Assembly: GCF_009557615.1 (NCBI RefSeq)
Contig: NZ_CP045652.1
Coordinates: forward strand, 1,116,001-1,180,000
DNA length: 64,000 nucleotides
Reading direction: 5' to 3'
Origin: Sphingobacteruim zhuxiongii
GTDB lineage: Bacteria; Bacteroidota; Bacteroidia; Sphingobacteriales; Sphingobacteriaceae
Each line of letters opens with the position of its first letter. The stretch's first letter is position 1. Made by a program: the position numbers and the translations under genes. This document shows, one piece after another, positions 8,223 through 16,420 of this stretch. The notes beneath the pieces were generated by a model. The model had not been told where the DNA came from. It saw only the letters and a list, made by a program, of their open reading frames with translations, and searched no databases.

Positions 8223-9080
8223 TTAGGAGGAGAATAGACTGGCAGCGCCTATGATGGCAGCCTGCTCTTGGAATTTTCCTATGATGATATTATAATTTTT
8301 TAATGCGGATTCATCAGGGAAGATCTTTGTCCATGCCTTGCTGATATTGCCGCCAATGATAAAATGATGGCAATGATATTTGTTGCTAAAAAACAGTAGA
8401 AAATCCAATAGATGATCCCGATATTCTTGCAGCAATTGCTGGGTTTCTATCCGCGTCTCGTGCTTTTCTAGAATTTCCCGCAAGCCAGTTTCTTCAATGC
8501 TGGTCAACTCTTTAAAACGCTTCACAAACCAACGAGTGACTAAATATTCTTCAAATATTCCCTCTTGATAAGGGCTGTTCCAAAGATCGGCGTCGAACGC
8601 CTTTTCGCCGTTGTTCCATACAGCTGAGCCTAGACCTGTTCCTAAGGTAATGCCTAAGATACAGGTTTCCGTTTCCAAACCACAACCGTATACCTCTCCC
8701 TGAAGAAAGGCTGCAGCGTCGTTGATGTATCGAATTTTTAATGGACTTGCACCAATTAATGCTTTAATTGGTTCGGTTACTTCCATCTGGTAAAGGTCAT
8801 CGTATTTCGATTGGCCCTTCATTAATGGGATTCCTTTTTCATAATCAAAAGGACCTGGAGCTGCTATGCCTATCGACTCAACGGTTGATTCATTTTTGGC
8901 TAGACAAGTCTTCATATTGCTTGTCCAGGCTAGTAAAATCGTTTTAGCTTCTGCTTGCGAATCTACGTGCGAGCGAGTGATTGTGTCTTCTAAGATAGTC
9001 CAGTTGCTACTGTCGACAATGGCGGAGGTTATATGTGTTCCGCCAATATCACAGGAAAGGATAAGTTGGTTACTTGGCAT
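8223..9080 (-). CDS. ROK-family sugar kinase-like protein
   Basis: About 285 residues with the ROK/actin-type ATPase fold. The phosphate-1 motif [16 protein letters not shown] is near the N-terminus, with [24 protein letters not shown] (catalytic Asp) and [16 protein letters not shown] following. The usual ROK zinc motif CxCGxxGC is not visible, and the length resembles polyphosphate/ATP glucokinases. It probably phosphorylates a hexose, but the substrate is unknown. The start ATG at 9080 lies inside the last codons of aroC (11-bp overlap); an alternative ATG at 9095 adds five residues. The overlap indicates translational coupling at the end of the aromatic operon, although no aromatic role is obvious. 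Confidence 0.85.
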   Translation of the reverse strand: MPSNQLILSCDIGGTHITSAIVDSSNWTILEDTITRSHVDSQAEAKTILLAWTSNMKTCLAKNESTVESIGIAAPGPFDYEKGIPLMKGQSKYDDLYQMEVTEPIKALIGASPLKIRYINDAAAFLQGEVYGCGLETETCILGITLGTGLGSAVWNNGEKAFDADLWNSPYQEGIFEEYLVTRWFVKRFKELTSIEETGLREILEKHETRIETQQLLQEYRDHLLDFLLFFSNKYHCHHFIIGGNISKAWTKIFPDESALKNYNIIIGKFQEQAAIIGAASLFSS

Positions 9081-10164
9081 TATGATAAGCTTCATATTTT
9101 AAGAGGTGGTCAGCGATCACCAATGCAGCCATAGCTTCGACAATGATTACTGCGCGAGGAACAACACATGGGTCATGACGACCTTTGCCAGATATTGTTG
9201 TGTCATCTCCTTGCTCATTGATCGTTGCTTGATCTTTCATAATGGTTGCAACAGGTTTGAAAGCCGTTTTGAAGGTAATATCCATTCCATTGGAAATACC
9301 GCCTTGAATGCCTCCTGAAAAATTGGTTAATGTTCTAATATTGGAATCTTGATTTACAAATATGTCATTATGTTCTGATCCTAACATCTGCGAGCCTTCA
9401 AATCCAGATCCATATTCAAATCCGTGAACCGCATTGATACTCATCATCGCCTTAGCAAGATCAGCATGTAGCTTGTCAAAAACAGGTTCGCCGAGGCCTA
9501 CAGGCACGTTGCGAATAACTGTGCTGATACGTCCACCAACGGTATTTCCATTTTTGCGAATTTGATCAATATACTCGGTCATCTCTGCCGCGCTAGCAGG
9601 ATCGGCACAGCGTACGATATTGCTTTCACGACGGGTTAGAAGATCTTGTAAATTGGAACTGTCTAAGTTCGGAGCTTCAAGCTTCCCTACGCCAGATACA
9701 TGCGCAAATATTTCTATTCCGCGTTGTTTTAGAAAAAGCTTAGCAATCGCTCCCGCCGCTACACGTGCAGCAGTCTCTCGTGCAGAAGAACGACCACCAC
9801 CACGATAATCACGGATACCGTATTTTACTTGGTACGTGTAATCTGCATGTGATGGGCGAAACTTATCTTGGATATGGGAATAGTCTTTGGAGCGTTGATC
9901 TTCATTTGGAATCACAATAGCGATTGGTGTTCCTGTTGATTTTCCTTCAAATACCCCGGATAGAATTTGCGCAGTGTCACTCTCTTTTCTTTGGGTTGTA
10001 ATCTTCGATTGGCCTGGACGACGTTTATCTAACTCGGATTGAATGAACTCTTCATCGATATCAATCAATGCCGGACATCCGTCCAAAATAACGCCAATCG
10101 CAGCGCCATGAGATTCACCAAAAGTGCTGATTTTAAAGATATCTCCGAAAGTGTTTCCTGCCAT
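9070..10164 (-). CDS. aroC: Chorismate synthase
   Basis: A 364-residue FMN-dependent lyase that converts EPSP to chorismate, the last step of the shikimate pathway, in the cytoplasm. Family signatures are clear: [20 protein letters not shown] with catalytic-type His19, the RRPGQ motif, [37 protein letters not shown], and near the end [12 protein letters not shown]. Normal length. It follows aroA after 69 bp on the minus strand and overlaps the ROK gene. It is most likely transcribed from the leader promoter upstream of pheA. Confidence 0.97.
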   Translation of the reverse strand: MAGNTFGDIFKISTFGESHGAAIGVILDGCPALIDIDEEFIQSELDKRRPGQSKITTQRKESDTAQILSGVFEGKSTGTPIAIVIPNEDQRSKDYSHIQDKFRPSHADYTYQVKYGIRDYRGGGRSSARETAARVAAGAIAKLFLKQRGIEIFAHVSGVGKLEAPNLDSSNLQDLLTRRESNIVRCADPASAAEMTEYIDQIRKNGNTVGGRISTVIRNVPVGLGEPVFDKLHADLAKAMMSINAVHGFEYGSGFEGSQMLGSEHNDIFVNQDSNIRTLTNFSGGIQGGISNGMDITFKTAFKPVATIMKDQATINEQGDDTTISGKGRHDPCVVPRAVIIVEAMAALVIADHLLKYEAYHNAK

Positions 10165-10233
10165 AATTTGTAAATGCTCGTAAATATAAAAAATTGGTAC
10201 TAATAAATGTTACTGAATCGTGGAATAATAAGC

Positions 10234-11484
10234 TTATTCCACGATTTGAAAACCTTGCGCTACAAGGTGCTTCCAGAAGGAAGGGTAAGATTTCTCAACG
10301 ACTAAAGGTTCCTCGATAGTTACTTGGTTGAATACCAAGGCTAATGGGGCAAATGCCATCGCCATACGATGATCTTCATAGGTCGCTATATTAATGTTTT
10401 CGGGCTCAAATACCTTCTCTGTTTTTAAGTGGTATACTTCGCCATCGGCAATTAGTTCTGCTCCAAATTTGCCAATCTCTTGTTGTAATGCAAGGATACG
10501 ATCGGTTTCTTTGATTTTAAGCGTTTCTAATCCCGTAAAAGAGCTGTCTTTTCTAAGTGCAGCAGCAACAACGATAACCGTTTGTGCTAGGTCTGGACAC
10601 TCCTTAAAATTAAATAAGGATTTTTTAGAAATTAAGCCTGATTTACGTAAATGAAGTCCGTCTTTTTCAAAGGTTGATGTTACCCCGAAATGGGTCATGA
10701 TATCAATAATTGCAAAATCACCTTGCAGACTATGCTTTTTCAATCCAGGTAGGACGACATGTGCTTCTTGTGCTAGGGCAACCATCGCGTACCAGTATGA
10801 TGCAGCACTCCAATCTGGCTCTACATAGATAGTGGCAGGTTGGAAGTCCTGTTTTGCAATCGCAATACTTTGCTCTTGGAAGTCGTATTGAATACCGGCT
10901 TCTTTAAGCATTTCAAGCGTCATGGTTACATAGGGTCTTGAGGTTAACTCGCCTTCAATTTGAATCGTCAATCCTTTCTTCAAAGATGAAGCAATTAATA
11001 GGAGAGAAGAGATGTATTGACTTGAGATATTTCCTTGTATAGCAACTTGATCCTTACTTTGGAACATCCCGCCCTCGATTTTCAAAGGTGGATAGCCTGC
11101 TTTTTTTTCATAATGGATATCCGCGCCAATGCTTTTCAGAGCATCGACAAGAATACCAATAGGACGTTGTTGCATGCGTTCCGTTCCTGTCAGGATAAAG
11201 TTTCCTTTTATTAGGTTTAGATAGGACGTTAAGAAGCGCATCGCTGTTCCCGCGGGGCCAATATCGATGGTTTTAAACTCAGTATTGCCAGATTGGGCGA
11301 TTTCTAATGCTGCTTCTAGTGTTACAGTATCCGCTGCTTCAGATAAGTTCTCAACTGTGACAAGACCTCCACTTAATGCCCGGATAATAAGAGCACGGTT
11401 GCTCTCTGACTTGGAGCCAGTAAGTTGAACCGTGCCTCTAATAACTTTTGATTGATGTGATAATATCAATTTTTCTGCTGCCAT
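10234..11484 (-). CDS. aroA: 3-phosphoshikimate 1-carboxyvinyltransferase (EPSP synthase)
   Basis: A 416-residue EPSP synthase that joins PEP to shikimate 3-phosphate, the target enzyme of glyphosate. Seen: the LTGSKSESNRALI substrate loop (Lys25), DIGPAGTAMRFL at residues 74-85, SRPYVTMTLEML, and the C-terminal KETDRILAL and YEDHRMAMAFA motifs. In the glyphosate-contact loop, Gly79 corresponds to Gly96 of E. coli, while Phe84 stands where E. coli has Pro101; changes at that Pro are known to alter glyphosate binding. The ATG overlaps the stop codon of the upstream DAHP synthase gene by one base (TAATG), a sign of coupled translation. Confidence 0.95.
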   Translation of the reverse strand: MAAEKLILSHQSKVIRGTVQLTGSKSESNRALIIRALSGGLVTVENLSEAADTVTLEAALEIAQSGNTEFKTIDIGPAGTAMRFLTSYLNLIKGNFILTGTERMQQRPIGILVDALKSIGADIHYEKKAGYPPLKIEGGMFQSKDQVAIQGNISSQYISSLLLIASSLKKGLTIQIEGELTSRPYVTMTLEMLKEAGIQYDFQEQSIAIAKQDFQPATIYVEPDWSAASYWYAMVALAQEAHVVLPGLKKHSLQGDFAIIDIMTHFGVTSTFEKDGLHLRKSGLISKKSLFNFKECPDLAQTVIVVAAALRKDSSFTGLETLKIKETDRILALQQEIGKFGAELIADGEVYHLKTEKVFEPENINIATYEDHRMAMAFAPLALVFNQVTIEEPLVVEKSYPSFWKHLVAQGFQIVE

Positions 11485-12590
11485 TATGCCTCCGCAACAG
11501 AATTAGAATTCATAATTTCGTTTTGTTTACGGATAGACTCATTGTGTAATAACTCTAAGAATTTAACCGTGAACTCTTCACCTAAGTTTAATGCTTTTGC
11601 AAGTGAAACTCGTTTTTGAACGATTTCATCCCAACGACTTACTTGAAGAATAGTTACGTTATTATCTCTTTTGAATTCGCCAATTTTCTCAGCAATCTTC
11701 ATTCTATCACCAATTTGCTTGATGATTTGATCATCTAATTTATCAATCTGTCCACGCAATTCTGCTAATTTATCTTCGAACGCTGGATTATTTGATTCAG
11801 CTTTACGAACTGAGATTGAATCCAATAGGTCTGCTAATGCTGCAGGTGTTACTTGTTGTTTCGCATCGGTCCATGCAACAGATGGGTCAATATGTGATTC
11901 AATAATTAATCCTTGCATATCCATGTCCATTGCTTTTTGAGTCACGTAAGGAATAAGCTCACGATTACCGCAAATATGACTCGGGTCGTTGATGATCGGA
12001 AGATCAGGTGCAATTGTTTTTAATTGAATTGCAAGATCCCACATTGGCTCATTACGGAATGCTGTTTTTTCATAAGATGAGAAACCACGGTGGATAGCTG
12101 CAATTTTCTTGATACCTGCACGGTTTATGCGCTCTAATGCGCCAATCCATAAGGATAAATCAGGGTTTACTGGGTTTTTTACTAACACAGGAACGTCAAC
12201 ACCTTGTAAAGCGTCAGCAATTTCTTGTACTGTGAATGGGTTCGCAGTAGAACGAGCACCAACCCAAAGGATGTCAATACCTGCTGCTAAAGCTTCTTCG
12301 ACGTGTTTTGCAGTAGCAACCTCTGTAGCTGTCAATAATCCAGTTTCTTCTTTTGCTCTCTTCATCCACTCTAAACCGATGCTGCCGATACCTTCAAATT
12401 CGCCTGGACGAGTACGTGGTTTCCAAATACCTGCACGTAGTACATTAACTTTGCCTGTATTTGCCAATAAATGAGCAGTAGAAACTAATTGTTCTTCCGT
12501 CTCCGCACTACAAGGTCCTGCTATGATTAAAGGTTTGTCTCCAATTTCAATCCATGAATTCAAAGGAAGAATGTCTAATGAATGTTTCAT
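11484..12590 (-). CDS. Bifunctional DAHP synthase / chorismate mutase
   Basis: A 368-residue fusion. Residues ~10-265 are a type I-beta (KDO8P-synthase-like) 3-deoxy-7-phosphoheptulonate synthase: IIAGPCSAE near the start, RAGIWKPRTRPGEFEGIG, VLVKNPVNPDL, HRGFSSYEK and NDPSHICG. Residues ~275-360 form an all-helical AroQ-type chorismate mutase (LRGQIDKLDDQIIKQIGDR). One chain therefore does the first shikimate step and the chorismate-to-prephenate step; in related fusions the mutase domain also carries feedback control. It is 37 bp downstream of pheA and overlaps aroA by one base, clearly within one operon. Confidence 0.95.
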   Translation of the reverse strand: MKHSLDILPLNSWIEIGDKPLIIAGPCSAETEEQLVSTAHLLANTGKVNVLRAGIWKPRTRPGEFEGIGSIGLEWMKRAKEETGLLTATEVATAKHVEEALAAGIDILWVGARSTANPFTVQEIADALQGVDVPVLVKNPVNPDLSLWIGALERINRAGIKKIAAIHRGFSSYEKTAFRNEPMWDLAIQLKTIAPDLPIINDPSHICGNRELIPYVTQKAMDMDMQGLIIESHIDPSVAWTDAKQQVTPAALADLLDSISVRKAESNNPAFEDKLAELRGQIDKLDDQIIKQIGDRMKIAEKIGEFKRDNNVTILQVSRWDEIVQKRVSLAKALNLGEEFTVKFLELLHNESIRKQNEIMNSNSVAEA

Positions 12591-12627
12591 CTTATTTGCG
12601 TTTTGAGTTTTTTACTTATTAATAGAT

Positions 12628-13458
12628 TTAGATTTTTTCGTTTTTTAGGTATTCGCCCATAATGCTAAAGTTGACCGTATGTTTTAACACTTTACGGATC
12701 GCAGCATCATAGTCTGCCTGTTTTTTCCATTCTACGTCAACATAGAAGTCGTATTCATTACGACGACCAACAACTGGCATAGATTGAATTTTACTTAAAT
12801 TGACGTTTTGCTCAGCAAAGCATTGTAATACCGCTGCTAGTGCGCCAATAGCATGTGAGGTTTGGAAAGAAAGGGAAGCTTTGTTCGCATTCTTAATTTC
12901 TTGAACCTCGTTTGAAAGGATGAGAAAACGTGTTGAGTTCTTTTTATTTGTTTCGATGCGTTTTTCAATCATTTCTAGTCCGTATACTTTTGCAGCTGCT
13001 TCACTAGCGATTGCTGCTGTGTTTGTCAGCTTTTCTTCAACAATCTTCTTTGCACAAGCTGCTGTATCCATCCCTTCTTTGATTGTCCAATCTGGATGCT
13101 CGCTTAAGAATTCATCGCATTGACGGATTGCAATAGGATGTGACTCTACAAATTTAATGTCAGAAAGCTTAGTGCCAGGTAAGGCTAGAAGATGCTGCTG
13201 GATGTTCAAATGAACTTCACCAATAATGTGAAATCTATAGTCACGAAGCAGGTTGTAATTTGGAAGAATACTTCCTGCGATTGAGTTTTCAATTGCCATC
13301 ACTACATAGTCTGCTTTTCCTTGTTTTAGTAATTCGCAAGTCTTTTTGAAAGATTCGCATTCTAAAGTTTCGATATCCCTGCCGAAATATTTATAGGCAG
13401 CTTCTTCGTGGAAGGAAGCTTTAACTCCTTGGATAGCAATCTTTATTTTTTCACTCAT
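12628..13458 (-). CDS. pheA: Prephenate dehydratase
   Basis: A 276-residue enzyme turning prephenate into phenylpyruvate for phenylalanine synthesis. The catalytic domain (residues 1-~185) shows IAIQGVKASFHEEAAYKYFG, NSIAGSILPNY and the NSTRFLILS motif with the key Thr-Arg-Phe. An ACT regulatory domain follows (~195-276; SMPVVGRRNEYDFYVDVEWK), the usual site for phenylalanine feedback inhibition. There is no fused chorismate mutase; that activity is supplied by the next gene. No tyrA is seen in this cluster. It is the first structural gene after a candidate attenuator, whose terminator ends about 26 bp before the ATG. Confidence 0.95.
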   Translation of the reverse strand: MSEKIKIAIQGVKASFHEEAAYKYFGRDIETLECESFKKTCELLKQGKADYVVMAIENSIAGSILPNYNLLRDYRFHIIGEVHLNIQQHLLALPGTKLSDIKFVESHPIAIRQCDEFLSEHPDWTIKEGMDTAACAKKIVEEKLTNTAAIASEAAAKVYGLEMIEKRIETNKKNSTRFLILSNEVQEIKNANKASLSFQTSHAIGALAAVLQCFAEQNVNLSKIQSMPVVGRRNEYDFYVDVEWKKQADYDAAIRKVLKHTVNFSIMGEYLKNEKI

Positions 13459-13483
13459 GTTATTGTTTATTCGCTGTTTTATT

Positions 13484-13519
13484 CAAAAAAAAGAGGTCCC
13501 AAATTATTTTGGGACCTCT
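13484..13519 (-). terminator. Attenuator terminator upstream of pheA
   Basis: A perfect 12-bp GC-containing stem, + strand AGAGGTCCCAAA (13492-13503) and TTTGGGACCTCT (13508-13519), with a 4-nt loop. On the minus strand eight U residues follow (13485-13492). It lies between the aromatic leader frame and pheA, in the direction of transcription. A competing partner, GGGACT on the minus strand (13548-13553), can pair with the GGTCCC of the first terminator arm (13511-13516). Confidence 0.88.
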
Positions 13520-13545
13520 AAATATATCTTTTAATATACTACATA

Positions 13546-13611
13546 CTAGTCCCTGCTTTTATCGCTAAAATAAAAGTGCCAGAAATAAGAATATGTATTG
13601 TTTGTGTTCAT
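13546..13611 (-). CDS. Aromatic-rich leader peptide of the pheA operon (attenuation)
   Basis: A 21-codon frame with ATG at 13609-13611 and TAG at 13546-13548. The peptide contains YSYFWHFYF at residues 7-15: three Tyr, three Phe and one Trp in nine codons. It is placed between a good promoter (13630-13660) and a terminator stem (13492-13519) upstream of pheA, DAHP synthase/chorismate mutase, aroA and aroC. The stop codon overlaps the GGGACT segment that could pair with the first terminator arm. The expected behaviour is classical: a ribosome stalled on Phe/Tyr/Trp codons frees GGGACT, an antiterminator forms and transcription continues; a ribosome reaching the stop masks it and the terminator forms. 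No Shine-Dalgarno at good spacing is seen, common in this phylum. The function is inference from layout. Confidence 0.85.
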   Translation of the reverse strand: MNTNNTYSYFWHFYFSDKSRD

Positions 13612-13629
13612 TCCCTTGTTATTATGGCT

Positions 13630-13660
13630 CAAATATAGAAGTAAAAACAATAAGTGCAAA
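13630..13660 (-). promoter_or_regulatory. Promoter of the pheA leader and aromatic operon
   Basis: On the minus strand TTTG (13660-13657), exactly 19 nt, then TATATTTG (13637-13630), a full match to the Bacteroidota promoter TTTG-N19-TAnnTTTG. Transcription should start near 13624-13627, giving a leader of about 13-16 nt before the leader-peptide ATG. Confidence 0.8.
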
Positions 13661-14027
13661 ATATTTTTAAATAAAATGTGAAAATACTTTCATTTTACTG
13701 CTTTTTAATGTGCTTTTTTTGAGTAAAAAATGCATTAAAAATAACTCTAAAAAATGATGATTGTACACGTTATTTTAAGCTTATATTTTTATAAATATTG
13801 TGTTAATGCGTTTAGAAGTGGTTTTTGTTTAATTTTAGGCTGTTTTTGGCAATTAAAAAATTCTATTTATTTAGTAGGTTTTTTGCAGTAAAAATGTTTG
13901 TTTTTTATCAATGTTTTTATGGTGTTTTGTATTGAATATAACGCTGTAAAACGACGTTATATTATTGTTTAAACATCTAGATTTAGAATTGTTATGATAA
14001 AAACCATCAATAGAGGGCTGTTTTAGA
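13661..14027. other. AT-rich divergent intergenic region without a gene
   Basis: Very AT-rich sequence between the pheA leader promoter and the EamA transporter gene. I find no convincing reading frame. The only clear structure is the dyad at 13935-13963. Confidence 0.6.
13935..13963. repeat. Inverted repeat AATATAACG / CGTTATATT
   Basis: A perfect 9-bp dyad (13935-13943 and 13955-13963) with an 11-nt spacer. It lies in the long gap between the pheA leader and the EamA gene and could be an operator or an RNA hairpin. No T run follows, so it is not an obvious terminator. The half-site resembles the hairpin between mreB and mreC. Confidence 0.45.
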
Positions 14028-14035
14028 TATCTTTG
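14028..14035 (+). promoter_or_regulatory. -7 element candidate for the EamA-yigZ-phosphorylase operon
   Basis: TATCTTTG matches TAnnTTTG and lies 66 nt before the EamA start. No TTTG is found at the expected -33 distance, so support is partial. Confidence 0.4.
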
Positions 14036-14100
14036 TTCGACCTCGGTCGTCGCCTATAAAGGGTGTTTTTGGAAAATAATGACGCTAGATTTTTGAGTAT

Positions 14101-14955
14101 ATGTGGTATGTTTTAATTTCAGTACTTTGTTCGGTAACAGTCGCTGTGATAATCAAGCTTGCGAAACAACGATCTGTGAACTACCTACAGTTATTAGTTT
14201 GGAATTATCCTGTCGCATTGATTTTAACCAATATTGTTTTAAAGCCGACCCTAGTTTCTTGGGATAGCTCGCTTCCATGGCATTTATATCTTCCGCTAGG
14301 GTTGTTATTGCCGGCAATCTTTATTTGTATCGCGATGTCCATTCGTTATGGTGGTATTGTTCAAACTGAGGTTGCTCAACGTCTTTCTTTGTTTATTCCT
14401 TTGCTGGCGGCCTTTCTTTTTATGGGAGAGCAAATAGTTCCCAGAAATCTAATCGGTATAGCTGTTGGATTGGTTGCTATTGTATTTTCGATTGGATGGA
14501 CCAAAGAGAAAAGAAGCAAAGGCGACGTCAATTGGATATTCCCACTGCTTGTTTTTGTGGGGATGGGAATCATTGATATTCTGTTTAAACAAATAGCATT
14601 ATTAAGCACCGTTACCTATATGTCTTCCTTATGGATTGTTTTTGTGTTAGCGTTATTATTTGCCTTTTTATTTTTGCTTTATCTACTATTGATCAAAAAA
14701 CAGAAGCTAGATGTTCAAGCGATTTTTTATGGAGCGATTCTAGGTGTTTTTAATTTCGGGAATATTGTTTTTTATATGAAGGCGCATAAAGCATTACCTG
14801 AGAATCCATCCCTCGTTTTTACGGCTATGAACATCGGTGTGATATCCGTTGGAGCGCTAGTAGGAGTGTTGTTGTTTCGAGAAAAGCTTAGTAAATACAA
14901 TAAAATTGGGGTAATTTTGGCAATTATATCCGTATTATTAATTGCATTACTGTGA
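14101..14955 (+). CDS. EamA/DMT-family transporter
   Basis: A 284-residue, very hydrophobic protein with about ten predicted transmembrane helices in two EamA repeats (roughly 1-140 and 145-284), the usual size of drug/metabolite transporters in the inner membrane. The first helix is MWYVLISVLCSVTVAVII; the second repeat starts near VNWIFPLLVFVGMGIIDILF. The substrate is unknown. Its TGA overlaps the GTG start of the next gene, so the two are translationally coupled. It is divergent from the aromatic operon; whether it exports a related metabolite is open. Confidence 0.88.
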   Translation: MWYVLISVLCSVTVAVIIKLAKQRSVNYLQLLVWNYPVALILTNIVLKPTLVSWDSSLPWHLYLPLGLLLPAIFICIAMSIRYGGIVQTEVAQRLSLFIPLLAAFLFMGEQIVPRNLIGIAVGLVAIVFSIGWTKEKRSKGDVNWIFPLLVFVGMGIIDILFKQIALLSTVTYMSSLWIVFVLALLFAFLFLLYLLLIKKQKLDVQAIFYGAILGVFNFGNIVFYMKAHKALPENPSLVFTAMNIGVISVGALVGVLLFREKLSKYNKIGVILAIISVLLIALL

Positions 14956-15569
14956 GTTTATTCGACGATACTTATAAGACTATCGAGGAACCCTCGGAAG
15001 GAATTTTTAGAGATAAGGGAAGTAAATTTATTGCCTATGCTTACCCTTTTAAAGATGAGAGTAAGTTAAAAGAAATTATTGCTCTTTTAAAAGCAGAACA
15101 TCCGAAAGCGAGACATCATTGCTGGGCGTATAGGCTGACTCCTGATCGAACTGTATTTCGTGTAAATGACGATGGTGAACCTTCTGGTACCGCGGGTAGA
15201 CCTATATTGAATGTCTTGCTTTCTCAGGATATTACTAATCTTTTAGTGGTTGTCGTGCGTTATTTTGGTGGAACACTATTGGGAGTTCCCGGACTGATTA
15301 ATGCTTATAAGACGGCTACTCAAGAAGCAATTGATAACAACGTTATCGTTGAGCGTACTGTAAACGATATTTATGCTGTTCATTTTGATTATTTGCAAAT
15401 GAATGACGTGATGAAAATCGTTAAAGAATACGACCTAAAGGTACTTAGTCAAAACTTTGATACGTCCTGTACTATTCATATAGAAATGCGTAAATTACAA
15501 GTGAACGAATTAGTTGGAAAACTAGAATCCATTGAGGGGATTGAAGTAGATTATTTACGAACCATATGA
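14952..15569 (+). CDS. YigZ/IMPACT-family protein
   Basis: A 205-residue protein with the UPF0029/Impact N-terminal domain: KGSKFIAYAYPF, AKHPKARHHCWAYR-like (here AEHPKARHHCWAYR), DDGEPSGTAGRPIL and VVVRYFGGTLLGVPGLI. A C-terminal ferredoxin-like domain follows from about residue 140. The family is linked to translation or ribosome-related regulation, but its biochemical role in bacteria is unclear. The start is GTG at 14952, overlapping the stop of the transporter (GTGA); no ATG gives the family N-terminus. Its own stop overlaps the next ATG (ATGA), so three genes form a tightly packed operon. Confidence 0.9.
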   Translation: MSLFDDTYKTIEEPSEGIFRDKGSKFIAYAYPFKDESKLKEIIALLKAEHPKARHHCWAYRLTPDRTVFRVNDDGEPSGTAGRPILNVLLSQDITNLLVVVVRYFGGTLLGVPGLINAYKTATQEAIDNNVIVERTVNDIYAVHFDYLQMNDVMKIVKEYDLKVLSQNFDTSCTIHIEMRKLQVNELVGKLESIEGIEVDYLRTI

Positions 15570-16420
15570 TTAACGACTCTGAATTAATTATCAATGCGGA
15601 TGGAAGCATATACCATCTAAATTTAAAACCGGAGGATATTGCCGACACGATTATTTTTGTTGGAGATCCTGATCGTGTTGCCGAAGTATCAAAATATTTC
15701 GATAACATCGAAGTAAAAAAGGGTAAACGTGAGTTTATTACCCATACTGGTTTTCTTGGAAACAAAAGACTTACTGTTATTTCAACGGGAATAGGTACTG
15801 ATAATATTGATATTGTAATAAATGAACTAGATGCACTAGTTAACATTGACTTTGAAACAAAATCATTAAAAGAAGAAATTAAGTCTTTGGATATTATTCG
15901 AATTGGTACTTCCGGTTCAATACAAGGTAATATTGCTATTGGGACTATTTTAGCTAGTGAGTTCGCTATTGGGTTTGATACGTTAATGCAATATTATAAA
16001 AAGCCGTATACAGAGACAGAATTAGCGATTCAAAATGCTGTCATTCATAATTTTGAAGATCTTACATTTAGACCCTATATTGGACACGCCTCAGAGAAGT
16101 TATTAGCGAAGTTTGCATATGATCTTCCGAAAGGTATTACAATGACTGCTCCTGGATTCTATGGTCCGCAAGGGCGCGCCTTACGCACGAACAATACCTA
16201 TCCACAACTTATAAAGCAAGCAAATCAATTCATAGTTGGCAATCGACAAATTACCAATTTAGAGATGGAGACTGCAGGAATCTATGCAATGTGTAATATG
16301 CTAGGCCATCATGCAATTTCAATTAATGCAATATTAGCCAGTCGTGTTCAAGAATCATTTTGTGAGAATCCTCAAGAGATTATTGACAACGCGATTAAAC
16401 TTGTGCTGAATAGGCTTTAA
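15566..16420 (+). CDS. Nucleoside phosphorylase (uridine-phosphorylase-like)
   Basis: A 284-residue member of the purine/uridine phosphorylase superfamily. The phosphate-binding VGDPDRVAEVSKYF and STGIGTDNIDIVINELDAL, the RIGTSGSIQ motif, and the late NLEMETAGIYAMCNMLGHHAISINAI with its ribose-binding Met-Glu are visible. It splits a nucleoside with phosphate into a base and ribose 1-phosphate, probably for salvage; uridine is the best guess. It is the last gene of a three-gene operon (ATGA overlap) and meets rodA tail to tail with a 4-bp overlap of the coding ends. Confidence 0.9.
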   Translation: MINDSELIINADGSIYHLNLKPEDIADTIIFVGDPDRVAEVSKYFDNIEVKKGKREFITHTGFLGNKRLTVISTGIGTDNIDIVINELDALVNIDFETKSLKEEIKSLDIIRIGTSGSIQGNIAIGTILASEFAIGFDTLMQYYKKPYTETELAIQNAVIHNFEDLTFRPYIGHASEKLLAKFAYDLPKGITMTAPGFYGPQGRALRTNNTYPQLIKQANQFIVGNRQITNLEMETAGIYAMCNMLGHHAISINAILASRVQESFCENPQEIIDNAIKLVLNRL

